Assembly (NCBI GenBank): GCA_013791855.1
Contig: VMTA01000047.1
Location: 1 to 64,000, forward strand
DNA from: Sideroxydans sp.
Lineage (GTDB): Bacteria; Pseudomonadota; Gammaproteobacteria; Burkholderiales; Gallionellaceae
Direction: 5' to 3'
DNA length: 64,000 nucleotides
Shown here: positions 55,826-63,748 of the stretch, piece after piece
Numbering within the stretch: position 1 is the stretch's first letter
Layout of the letters: the number at the start of each line of letters is the position of its first letter
Translations under genes and position numbers: made by a program
The notes under the pieces: generated by a model
Told to the model about the DNA's origin: nothing
The model's database searches: none
The model's input: the letters and a program-made list of their open reading frames with translations, nothing else

Positions 55826-57399
55826 ACACGCTGGACAAGCTTGCCGACACCATGGCGCGCATGAGCCGCATCGCGATCTCCACCATGCGTGCCGGCGACC
55901 TGCTGCCCATCCAGCACGAACGCGAACAACTGATCGCATGGCTGGGTAGCGAAGTGGACATGGAAGCGCTCGGCGACGACCGCATCCTGGTCGCGTTGCG
56001 TCATTTCGCCGAGGCCGGTTTCGTGCGCGACCTGCGCCAGGCCAGACTGCTGTGCTACGGCTGCACGCAGGTATATTCCGAACAGGGCGAACGCCTGATC
56101 GAGAACCTGAAACTGTTCACCACCCTGCTCACTTACCTCACCCAGCATCAGGAACGCACACGCGCTTTCCGCAAATGCTATCGCGGCTTGCTCAACGCCT
56201 ACTTTGCCTATGATTCCGACGCGGACAGCGTGATCGGCAGCGGCCGCAGCAACTGGGCATCGCTGCACACCTTCCTGCAAAACGCACTGGATCGTCTCGC
56301 CAGCGACGGCCACACCCCGCAATGGGTGCGCGTGCTGTCGGCGAACAAAGGATTGCTCGGCACCGTACCCTGCGACGACTACCGGAGCGGCGCGGCGGAT
56401 ATCGAACGCATCGAATCCTTCCGTTTCGAACTCAACATCGGCGTCGACTCCTGGTTCATCCGCACCTTCGTGCAATCCCATATCGAACGCACCATGGCTC
56501 TACCGGATGCGAAGTTCCAGGACGAAGTGAGCGAAGCGCTGCAGCTGCTGGTGCAATATCCGCTCTACATCCCGCGCTTGCTGGGCATGCTGCTCGACCG
56601 CTACAGCCAAAGTCAGAACAAGCGCACCAATGACGCATTGCGCGATTTCGCCATCGAACAATGGGGCGCACCGTGGATCGCGCAGAACGAGAGCAACTGG
56701 CTATGCAGTCAGACCGCCCGCGACATGATCGCCAACTGGGGCAAGAAACATCTGGTGCATGAGTTCTTCCACCTGTTCGCCGCGAAAGGTGCAGACAACA
56801 CGCGCCGCGCCGCGTTCTGGAACCTTTACAGCGAAGACCTCAAAGGCATGTACTTCGCGCTGGGCAGCGATGCCTTCGAGATCAGCAACCGCGCTTTCCT
56901 GAAATTCAGGAACGACGCAAAAGGTCTGGTCGTCAAACTGAACGACAGCAAACACAATCTGCATGCCGTCATCCTGCAGTTCGAAAAATTCCACATCGTG
57001 GAATTCAACCAGCAGATCAACGTCGCCTATTTCTACGACACCGCCAAAGGTACGCCGGAGTTCTATCTGAGCAAGGGTTGGGTGAATGTCGGCGCGCTGA
57101 GTGTGGGCAATGCACTGAAAGGCAACACGCTGTCACAACCGGCACGCCCCATGCAACACAGCGACGAGAAACATCTGAGCTGGGAAGGCCGTTTCGCGCA
57201 GGAACTTGGGCGCTCGGACAGCGCAAGACAACATTTCTGCGAACGCCACCATGCCACCTACAGCGAAGCCTCAGGCAAGGCTTGGATCAAGCCTAACGAC
57301 CAGCAGCGCTACACCAAAGAGATCGGCTCGGTGCTGCAAGGCTGGGGCTATACGTGGTCGCCAGAGGTGAATGGCTATTTCCGATCATTGAACTACTGA
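55822..57399 (+). CDS. zorC: EH-signature domain protein, ZorC-like
   Basis: A 525-residue soluble protein, translationally coupled to zorB (ATGA). The C-terminal domain (about 330-470) shows the EH-signature pattern: RRAAFWNLYSEDLKGMYFALG, then the conserved Glu394 in FHIVEFNQQINVAYFYD and His451 in KHLSWEGRFAQEL. In type I Zorya, ZorC with this domain recruits DNA-acting ZorD. The N-terminal 330 residues are helical with no recognised enzyme motif. No zorD (helicase) or zorE (HNH nuclease) follows. It may bind DNA as ZorC does; this is inference. Confidence 0.75.
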   Translation: MNTLDKLADTMARMSRIAISTMRAGDLLPIQHEREQLIAWLGSEVDMEALGDDRILVALRHFAEAGFVRDLRQARLLCYGCTQVYSEQGERLIENLKLFTTLLTYLTQHQERTRAFRKCYRGLLNAYFAYDSDADSVIGSGRSNWASLHTFLQNALDRLASDGHTPQWVRVLSANKGLLGTVPCDDYRSGAADIERIESFRFELNIGVDSWFIRTFVQSHIERTMALPDAKFQDEVSEALQLLVQYPLYIPRLLGMLLDRYSQSQNKRTNDALRDFAIEQWGAPWIAQNESNWLCSQTARDMIANWGKKHLVHEFFHLFAAKGADNTRRAAFWNLYSEDLKGMYFALGSDAFEISNRAFLKFRNDAKGLVVKLNDSKHNLHAVILQFEKFHIVEFNQQINVAYFYDTAKGTPEFYLSKGWVNVGALSVGNALKGNTLSQPARPMQHSDEKHLSWEGRFAQELGRSDSARQHFCERHHATYSEASGKAWIKPNDQQRYTKEIGSVLQGWGYTWSPEVNGYFRSLNY

Positions 57400-57478
57400 G
57401 CCTTCGATTATCTGTCTTTGGGTTTGCTGAACCCTGCTATATCATCCCCGCGTCGGCACACGAAAGGCAGCGCTCACC

Positions 57479-59089
57479 ATGTTCAAACTTTTCGGCGAAA
57501 GACCGGATCACCCTTTGTTCAATCTGGACGAGACGCAGCGCCTCATCGGTGAACTGCCGCAGGATGAACCGCGCAAGGCGCTGGAAGAGATCGCCTTCTG
57601 GCTGGAATCGATCAAGGACGCAAAAGGCTTCACGCCCGAGCTGCGCAGCGACGTCATCATGCGCGTGGACATCGCCGCACAGCCCCTGCACACCGAGTTG
57701 CTGCATCGTTATCTGGAAGCACCGCACCTGCGCGACTTTCAGGGCTTGCATCTATGGAAAGGCATGCATGCCTTCGCACAGGCCTTGGCAGCCGCCTACA
57801 CCGCCAGCCTCGATGAATATCAGCAGACCGACAAACGCTCGCGCGAACTCGTTGAACGCATGCCGCTGATCTGCGTGCGCCAGTTGCTGGCAGTGGCGAC
57901 TCAGATGAAGCTGGAGCTGATACGCTATATCGACATCGATGCCGCGACCTGGGCCATGCTGTATGCCGGTTACCGCTTCGCCGAAATCACGCAATGCACC
58001 GAGACCATGGTGCTGGCCTATCCCGGCCATGTCATCCACACCAGTCCGCAGCGCGAATTACTGCACGCGCTGGTGATGTTCACCTCCTCACCCGACACCT
58101 TGGCCGCCGATCAACTCGAAGTGAGCTACCGCATCGCCGGACGCATGAACAGTTTCTTCGAGATCGCCGGCGCGGCAGAGAACGACTTCCCCTACCAGTT
58201 CGACCTCGCCGGTTCTGCCCCGCCGCACCGCGCCGAGCGCGAACAGCCGATCGCGGAAAGCACGCGCTTCTTCAGCGCCGCCAAAGCCGTGGCCGCATTG
58301 CAGAAGATCGTCACCCAGAACGAGAACGACCCCATCTGGCGCGAGCGCCGCTTCGGCAGCGAGTTCACCCCGGCGGGCAAGCTCACCGTGCTCAAACACC
58401 TGATGACCTACTGGGCCGCCGAACCGCCGCATCGCCATCTGGAACGGCGCGAGATACACGCCAGCATCGAAATCGCACACAGCTTCCGCACCATCAGCCA
58501 ACTGGTCACCCACATCGACGCCGGACACGACGCCGAGCAGGATGCCGACGACGCACGCAAACGCGCCCGGATAGACCTCGTCGAACAAGAAGAGATCGCC
58601 TACACCACCGAAACATGGAACGTCACCGACATGAGCGCCACCGGACTGGGCGCGATACTCGGCGGCACACAAGGGGAATGGATCAAGATCGGCGACCTGT
58701 GCGCCCTCAAACCGGCGAACGCGCAGCAATGGTGGGTCGGCATGATCCGCCGCCTGCACACCGACAGCGCAGGCAAGGTCCACGTCGGCATCGAAATCCT
58801 CACCAAACGCCCCGCCTCGGTGTGGATACGCGTGCTCGGCAAAGGTGCCGAACGCGTATCCAACTGGGAAAGCAGCTCCGGCTCGTTCTCCTACGACTAC
58901 CTGCCCGTCATCCTGCTGCCGGACGAACACAACTCATATGTGCACGCCACCCTGCTGATGGAATCCGGCAAGTTCGTCGTCGACACTCATCACCAGATGA
59001 TGATGGGCGAGAAGAGCCGCGACATCAAACTCACGGCACTGCTGGCGGAGGGAGAGGATTTCGAACAGGTGGGGTTTGAGTGGTTGTGA
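57479..59089 (+). CDS. Large protein with C-terminal PilZ-like domain
   Basis: A 536-residue soluble protein. The N-terminal 400 residues are mainly helical and not recognised. The C-terminal part has NVTDMSATGLGAILGG and IKIGDLCALKP followed by GMIRRLHTDSAGKVHVGIEIL, the strand pattern of PilZ-type c-di-GMP effector domains; the canonical RxxxR loop is not obvious. Similar proteins occur in many betaproteobacteria outside defence loci, so its place 79 bp after the zorC-like gene may be ordinary. It could still be the missing effector of the locus. Confidence 0.65.
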   Translation: MFKLFGERPDHPLFNLDETQRLIGELPQDEPRKALEEIAFWLESIKDAKGFTPELRSDVIMRVDIAAQPLHTELLHRYLEAPHLRDFQGLHLWKGMHAFAQALAAAYTASLDEYQQTDKRSRELVERMPLICVRQLLAVATQMKLELIRYIDIDAATWAMLYAGYRFAEITQCTETMVLAYPGHVIHTSPQRELLHALVMFTSSPDTLAADQLEVSYRIAGRMNSFFEIAGAAENDFPYQFDLAGSAPPHRAEREQPIAESTRFFSAAKAVAALQKIVTQNENDPIWRERRFGSEFTPAGKLTVLKHLMTYWAAEPPHRHLERREIHASIEIAHSFRTISQLVTHIDAGHDAEQDADDARKRARIDLVEQEEIAYTTETWNVTDMSATGLGAILGGTQGEWIKIGDLCALKPANAQQWWVGMIRRLHTDSAGKVHVGIEILTKRPASVWIRVLGKGAERVSNWESSSGSFSYDYLPVILLPDEHNSYVHATLLMESGKFVVDTHHQMMMGEKSRDIKLTALLAEGEDFEQVGFEWL

Positions 59090-59248
59090 GGTGATTGATT
59101 TAGCTGCTACTCGGCCTAAGCGGAAACTGAGGATAGAGGTGGGCTATTTCCGCTATGCGCCAGTTGCTGACTGTCAAGGTGTAAAATGTCCCTGCAAGAT
59201 AGCCGACATTCGTGAGCAACATCAACGTACCATAAACGGATAAGTAAA

Positions 59249-59947
59249 ATGTTCCAGCGTACAATCATATGTTTAGCCAATTCCAGAAAGCCGCCCTCTG
59301 GGCGTTGCATTGCAGGCAAGGTACTGAACGGCGCGGACTCTGGCCAATGGTTACGGCCAGTCAGTGCGCGCCAAAGCAGGGAAGTATCTGAGGAAGAGCG
59401 CCGCTACGAAACTGGCGAAAGAGCGCAGTTGCTGGATATTATCAGCGTGCCGCTAAACAGCCATTCCCCATTGGGACACCAGACCGAGAACCACATTCTT
59501 GCCGATGATTATTACTGGGCAAAGGTCGGCACAGCAACGTTGGATCAGGTTGCTGCCCAACTTGACCCGTTCGACGCAAACTTCTGGGTGCAGGCAGAGA
59601 GCACCTACCATGGCCTCAATGACAAAGTCTCCGAACAGGTCGCGGCAGGTATTACCAGTTCGCTCAAGCTAATCGCCACCTCCAACTTGCAGATTCGCGT
59701 ACTGATGGAAGCCGGCTTTGAAGGCCGGCCATCGCGTAAGCGTGTACGGGCGCAGTTTGGCTACCACAATCAAACGTACACTCTCTCAGTCACCGATCCG
59801 GAAATTGAAGATCACTATCTCACGCAGGCCGAGGGGGTCTATCCCATTGGGAATGCAACCCTGTGCATCAGCTTGGTAGAGACATGGAATGGCTATGCTT
59901 TCAGGGTTGTCGCTTCCGTCATTACTCCAGACAGGTTCGGAGGCTAA
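59249..59947 (+). CDS. Dual-OB-type domain protein (predicted nucleic-acid binding)
   Basis: A 232-residue protein, MFQRTIICLANSRKPPSGRC, with two strand-rich halves, including GQWLRPVSAR and RVLMEAGFEGRPSRKRVRAQFG. It resembles the dual-OB-domain family usually encoded next to DUF488 genes, as here: a DUF488 gene starts 2 bp after its stop. The set is AT-richer than the upstream operon. Nucleic-acid binding is predicted from the fold, not shown by catalytic residues. Confidence 0.65.
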   Translation: MFQRTIICLANSRKPPSGRCIAGKVLNGADSGQWLRPVSARQSREVSEEERRYETGERAQLLDIISVPLNSHSPLGHQTENHILADDYYWAKVGTATLDQVAAQLDPFDANFWVQAESTYHGLNDKVSEQVAAGITSSLKLIATSNLQIRVLMEAGFEGRPSRKRVRAQFGYHNQTYTLSVTDPEIEDHYLTQAEGVYPIGNATLCISLVETWNGYAFRVVASVITPDRFGG

Positions 59948-59949
59948 GC

Positions 59950-60585
59950 ATGTCCAGCGAGGTTTTCACCATAGGGCACTCCACCCACACAATCGAGAAA
60001 TTCATAGCCCTCCTATCCGCCCACGGAATTCAGGCGGTGGCCGATGTCCGCTCCTCACCATTCAGCAAATTCAACCCGCAGTTCAACCGCGAAAATTTGC
60101 AGAACAGTCTCAAGGCATCCGGCATCCGTTATGTGTTTCTGGGTAATGAACTCGGCGCACGTAGTAAAGACCCGGCCTGCTATGTCGCGGACAAAGTTCA
60201 GTTTGATCGTCTGGCGCAAACCACGCTTTTTCAATCCGGGCTTGACCGGGTGATTGAAGGGGCTAACAGCTACCGCATCGCGCTGATGTGCGCCGAAAAG
60301 GACCCGCTCGATTGCCACCGCACCATACTCGTCGCCAGAGAGCTGGTGAAACAGGGAGTGACGATCAACCATATCCTTGAGGACGGCTCGCTTGAGAGTC
60401 ACACCGAGTCAATTGCCAGACTCGTGACCTCCCTTGGCATGTCGCTGGACGACATGTTTATTTCCAGAGACGAAATTATCGAGCAGGCCTACAGCAGGCA
60501 AGCCAATAGAGTTGCATACGATCAAAGCGAATCGCAGGCAAGGCGTTTTGCAGAACAAAACGAATTATCAGAGGGGGTGCGCTGA
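59950..60585 (+). CDS. DUF488 family protein (first copy)
   Basis: A 211-residue protein of the DUF488 family: FTIGHSTHTIEKFIALLSAHG, VADVRSSPFSKFNPQFNRENL, and the conserved Cys motif LMCAEKDPLDCHRTILVARE. The C-terminal 60 residues are an extra, charged extension not found in the second copy. The ATG lies 2 bp after the dual-OB gene stop; its own stop is 1 bp before the next gene. The CxExxPxxCHR motif suggests a thiol-based or nucleotide-binding active site, not characterised. Confidence 0.85.
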   Translation: MSSEVFTIGHSTHTIEKFIALLSAHGIQAVADVRSSPFSKFNPQFNRENLQNSLKASGIRYVFLGNELGARSKDPACYVADKVQFDRLAQTTLFQSGLDRVIEGANSYRIALMCAEKDPLDCHRTILVARELVKQGVTINHILEDGSLESHTESIARLVTSLGMSLDDMFISRDEIIEQAYSRQANRVAYDQSESQARRFAEQNELSEGVR

Positions 60586-60586
60586 G

Positions 60587-61018
60587 ATGAAACTGTTTAC
60601 CATCGGATTCACCAAAACAACCGCAGAGAATTTTTTCGAGCGGGTCAAACGTTCTGGGGCGAAAGCAATTGTGGACGTCCGACTGAACAACGTATCCCAG
60701 CTTGCCGGTTTCGCCAAGCGCGATGATCTGAAATACTTTGCCCATGCCATTTGCGGCATAGACTATCGCCACCTGCCCAAGATGGCTCCGACTAAAGACA
60801 TCCTCGACAAGTACAAGAAAGACGGCGGCGACTGGGCCGAGTACGAAAGGAAATTTCTTGACCTGATGCAGGCGCGGCATATCGAAAACATAGACCGGGA
60901 GTTGCTGGATGGAGGGTGCCTGCTATGCAGCGAAGACAAACCTCACCATTGCCACAGGCGCTTGGTTGCGGAGTATCTGAAGCGGCAGTGGGGGGATATT
61001 GAGATTACTCACCTTTAA
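60587..61018 (+). CDS. DUF488 family protein (second copy)
   Basis: A 143-residue DUF488 protein: LFTIGFTKTTAENFFERVKR, IVDVRLNNVSQLAGFAKRDDL and LLCSEDKPHHCHRRLVAEYL. It is a shorter, divergent paralogue of the preceding gene, 1 bp downstream. The FAKRDDLKYF form belongs to the RNA/DNA-binding-like short subgroup of DUF488. Last gene of the three-gene dual-OB/DUF488 operon. Confidence 0.85.
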   Translation: MKLFTIGFTKTTAENFFERVKRSGAKAIVDVRLNNVSQLAGFAKRDDLKYFAHAICGIDYRHLPKMAPTKDILDKYKKDGGDWAEYERKFLDLMQARHIENIDRELLDGGCLLCSEDKPHHCHRRLVAEYLKRQWGDIEITHL

Positions 61019-61306
61019 CTGGTAGTGATTTGCAACACGTTCAAATTGTTAAATTACAATTTAATTCCTCCCTTAACTACTTGCTAAGTTTTCGCATAGT
61101 GTCGTTTGAGAAATGAATTCAACGATATTGTTAGCTGGATAGCGGCCCTCTGCCAAGTTCTACAACGGCACAAATCGGAAGCTTGGGATCGTAACTTTGA
61201 AGGTTGGCTCAGGCCGAACACCCGACTAGGACACTTTCTCGGCCTAAGTAGTCTGTCGTGGGAAATCGCACTTTCTTCCGCTTCGCACCAAATCCAGACG
61301 GTCTAT
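61019..61306. other. AT-rich gap between the DUF488 operon and the kinase-like gene
   Basis: This 288-bp gap is AT-rich at its left side (61030-61100). A 73-codon + strand frame at 61106-61327 starts with TTG, lacks a ribosome-binding site and resembles no family; it is not called. No terminator was recognised. It separates two convergent accessory modules. Confidence 0.4.
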
Positions 61307-61858
61307 TTAGGATTGAAGTCCTCTTAAATTGCACATGCCCCAATTGTCCATTGCATGCATCATGCCCTTGGTGTCGAATGCCTGAAGGTTAATTATTGGC
61401 AAACCAAGTGTATCGGCCACATGCTTCGCATGAGCGATTTCTGCATCTTGGTGTGACTGGAATATTTCAACTGGATGTAACACGCCATCGCGGGCATGCA
61501 TTCTTTTTGAAATCTCTGCGGGGTGGTCTGTAAATAACACAACACCTCCAACACGAAGCTCTCGGAATACATCGACATGGATGGCCTCAATATCCCCATC
61601 CGATTGGCGTCGCATCGTGAAATGACCATCAAGCAAGAAATGTCCATTTTCAATGAGTCGCGATACTCCTTGAATTAGCAATCTCTGATTGTCCGCAACA
61701 TCGGATACCAGCTTAGAGTTTTCCAAAACAGCAGAAGCTTTTTCCTGCCGAATAATTTGACTAGCTGTGAAGTGAGGTATTCCAAACTCATTAGAAACCA
61801 GCATGCAGGAGGTGGATTTACCAACCGCGTGAATGCCCGCTACAAAAATTACTTTCAT
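61307..61858 (-). CDS. P-loop nucleotide kinase-like ATP-binding protein
   Basis: A 183-residue P-loop protein, Walker A VAGIHAVGKSTSCML, followed by a Q-R-rich central part (QRLLIQGVSRLIENGHFLLDGHFTM) and a lid region. The pattern suits small nucleoside, nucleotide or polynucleotide kinases of the AAA_18/AAA_33 type. The start at 61858 overlaps the ASCH gene stop by 4 bp, so the trio to its right is co-translated. Substrate unknown. Confidence 0.8.
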   Translation of the reverse strand: MKVIFVAGIHAVGKSTSCMLVSNEFGIPHFTASQIIRQEKASAVLENSKLVSDVADNQRLLIQGVSRLIENGHFLLDGHFTMRRQSDGDIEAIHVDVFRELRVGGVVLFTDHPAEISKRMHARDGVLHPVEIFQSHQDAEIAHAKHVADTLGLPIINLQAFDTKGMMHAMDNWGMCNLRGLQS

Positions 61859-62286
61859 GCGCTTGCCTTCCATGACTGTTGAAGAATTTTGCTGTAGTCC
61901 TTGCCATCCAGATAGCGAAATGACTGCGGCGGCAAGAAGTCTTTGAAGATCTTCTTGGGATCAACGGGGTGCTCGAACTCGAGCACGTCAGCAATCTCAA
62001 TTGCATAGCCGGTCTTCTTCCCAGCGAAGTAGTCGTAAATTAGCTGGCGCGACACCCCCCCACCTTTTAATTTAGCCAACTCCCATAGCGCGGTTGGAGA
62101 TCCTTCAGTAACGCTGACTATATTGACGGTAGCTACAATTCTTTGAGTAGGTGCAGATGAATAGATCACCAGCACATCAACTGGTTGAGCAGCCCAGCTT
62201 CTTCTGAATTCCAGCTTCTTCTCACCAGACAGGATTTTTTCGACAAAGCATGGCCGGATGGAAATAAGCGCAACTCTAAGCGGCAT
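61855..62286 (-). CDS. ASCH-domain protein (PUA-like RNA-binding fold)
   Basis: A 143-residue ASCH-family protein: ALISIRPCFVEKILSGEKKLEFRRSW with the G-x-K-x-x-E-x-R signature, then VYSSAPTQRIVATVNI-type strands and GYAIEIADVLEF. ASCH domains bind RNA or modified nucleotides and some act as ribonucleases. The start at 62286 overlaps the upstream PIN-GNAT gene by 11 bp. An in-frame extension further upstream lies within that gene and is rejected. Confidence 0.82.
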   Translation of the reverse strand: MPLRVALISIRPCFVEKILSGEKKLEFRRSWAAQPVDVLVIYSSAPTQRIVATVNIVSVTEGSPTALWELAKLKGGGVSRQLIYDYFAGKKTGYAIEIADVLEFEHPVDPKKIFKDFLPPQSFRYLDGKDYSKILQQSWKASA

Positions 62287-63748
62287 GGGAAATAAGTCTT
62301 TGGTACGCGTCATCATCAATTTCTCTGATAGTTTGGATGTTGCCACTTACAACTCGATTCTGTGTGAGCCAATCAAACGATGGCGGGTGAACAAAATGCT
62401 TAACCAATCGGAATAGCATTACCTTGGTTGGCTTACGTGCCATTTCCTCAATCTCGGTCATGCCATATACCGTCCTGCGTCGCACTCGATCTACAATTTC
62501 ATTCGCATTTTCGAGCGTTTCATATCGCTCAACGATACCGATACTGGTCACTGACATTTCATCCTTTGAGCGATAAAACAACACCACATCTCCCGGACTA
62601 ATTTGCTTCAATTGTGCATGGCACAGATATGCCTGTTTTATCGCATTGCTTGCCGTGTGCGTTGCATCGAACAAAGCCATTTGTGGGTCACATGGGGATG
62701 CGTAATCAGAAAACAGAATTCGGTGGTACTCAGGGCGAATCGGAATGACAAATTTCTTGATGCTGCGATCCTGACGAAAATGAGGAAAGAATCTTCTGAA
62801 GTATTCAAATGCGGGCAAGTCCGCAGTGGATTCATCGGGCGCAACAACAGGATGTTTTTTCACATACACCACATCATCGTTGTATCGACCAAATTCGGCG
62901 AATCCAAAGTCTGCCAGCAGTTCGAAAAGGAAGCCGTGCTTCTCAGCATCGCCATGAATAAATATGTGTTCAAGTCGGTTGTCTGTCGCATAGCGGAATG
63001 CTTGCTTCAAAAACAACTCGCCGACCTTTCTCCCCTGGCAGTCAGGTGCCACCTTAAACGTACACAGCTTTAGCGAAGCGCCCGGAAGGATATCCCCATG
63101 CCCTGTAATATCATCACTCTCCTTGCGGGCATAAATGCAAAGCGCCCCAATTCTTTCCGGATCAGCCCAGTAAGCCCATGCACGACGATCATTTCTTGCA
63201 CATCCACGAAACCATTCATCGAATCCTGAATACCCGTCTCGCAAGGAATCAAAGAACTCACTACTCAATAATCGCGTGATCGAATGAAGGGGAACATCCT
63301 GAATGTTTGGAAGCTGAACTGAAGTCGTTTCATGTAAACGACGCAGAAAGTCCTCTGCAGCTTGTATAGCAAAAACTCGATCCCCTAAATTTCGACTTAC
63401 CGCTTTCCTATGAATCTCGCGGTCTTCCGTAACCAAGTAATGTGCTGCATCGCATTCAAGGGCAAACAAGATAGCGTTGTCACAGGCATCGTTAGGACGA
63501 GTTTCCGTGGTGTTCCACGGACAATCAGAAACCCCATCAAGTCGCGTGTACTGAGCCAAACGATCCCGAGTACGCATGCGCCGATCTGCATTTTTGTCGC
63601 GGTTTATATCCTCTTCGGAAGCCGGATGGAATACTAAGGGGTGTCCATGCTCTTGAGCCAAACGCACGAAGTTCGCCAGCCCCGGCTGTAGCCGGACATT
63701 AGAATCCTCAAGTGGGATCAGAATGTTGGTGTCGAGAAGGAATCGCAT
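62276..63748 (-). CDS. PIN-GNAT-PUA-like three-domain fusion protein
   Basis: A 490-residue fusion. Residues 1-150 form a PIN ribonuclease domain with acidic residues in FLLDTNILI (Asp6), PASEED (Glu45/46), DACDNAIL (Asp87/Asp90) and TEDRE (Asp109). Residues about 175-300 form a GNAT acetyltransferase, with acetyl-CoA motif VAPDCQGRKVGELFL. Residues about 330-490 have an ASCH/EVE-like PUA fold (PGDVVLFYRSKDEMSVTSIGIVERY). It heads an overlapping trio with ASCH and kinase-like genes. The combination suggests an RNA-cleaving and modifying or reversing module; toxin or defence role is inference. Confidence 0.82.
   Translation of the reverse strand: MRFLLDTNILIPLEDSNVRLQPGLANFVRLAQEHGHPLVFHPASEEDINRDKNADRRMRTRDRLAQYTRLDGVSDCPWNTTETRPNDACDNAILFALECDAAHYLVTEDREIHRKAVSRNLGDRVFAIQAAEDFLRRLHETTSVQLPNIQDVPLHSITRLLSSEFFDSLRDGYSGFDEWFRGCARNDRRAWAYWADPERIGALCIYARKESDDITGHGDILPGASLKLCTFKVAPDCQGRKVGELFLKQAFRYATDNRLEHIFIHGDAEKHGFLFELLADFGFAEFGRYNDDVVYVKKHPVVAPDESTADLPAFEYFRRFFPHFRQDRSIKKFVIPIRPEYHRILFSDYASPCDPQMALFDATHTASNAIKQAYLCHAQLKQISPGDVVLFYRSKDEMSVTSIGIVERYETLENANEIVDRVRRRTVYGMTEIEEMARKPTKVMLFRLVKHFVHPPSFDWLTQNRVVSGNIQTIREIDDDAYQRLISHAA

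Noticed and set aside
61106-61327. 73-codon + strand frame in the AT-rich gap
   Set aside because: TTG start, no ribosome-binding site, no recognisable family, and its end overlaps the kinase-like gene on the other strand.
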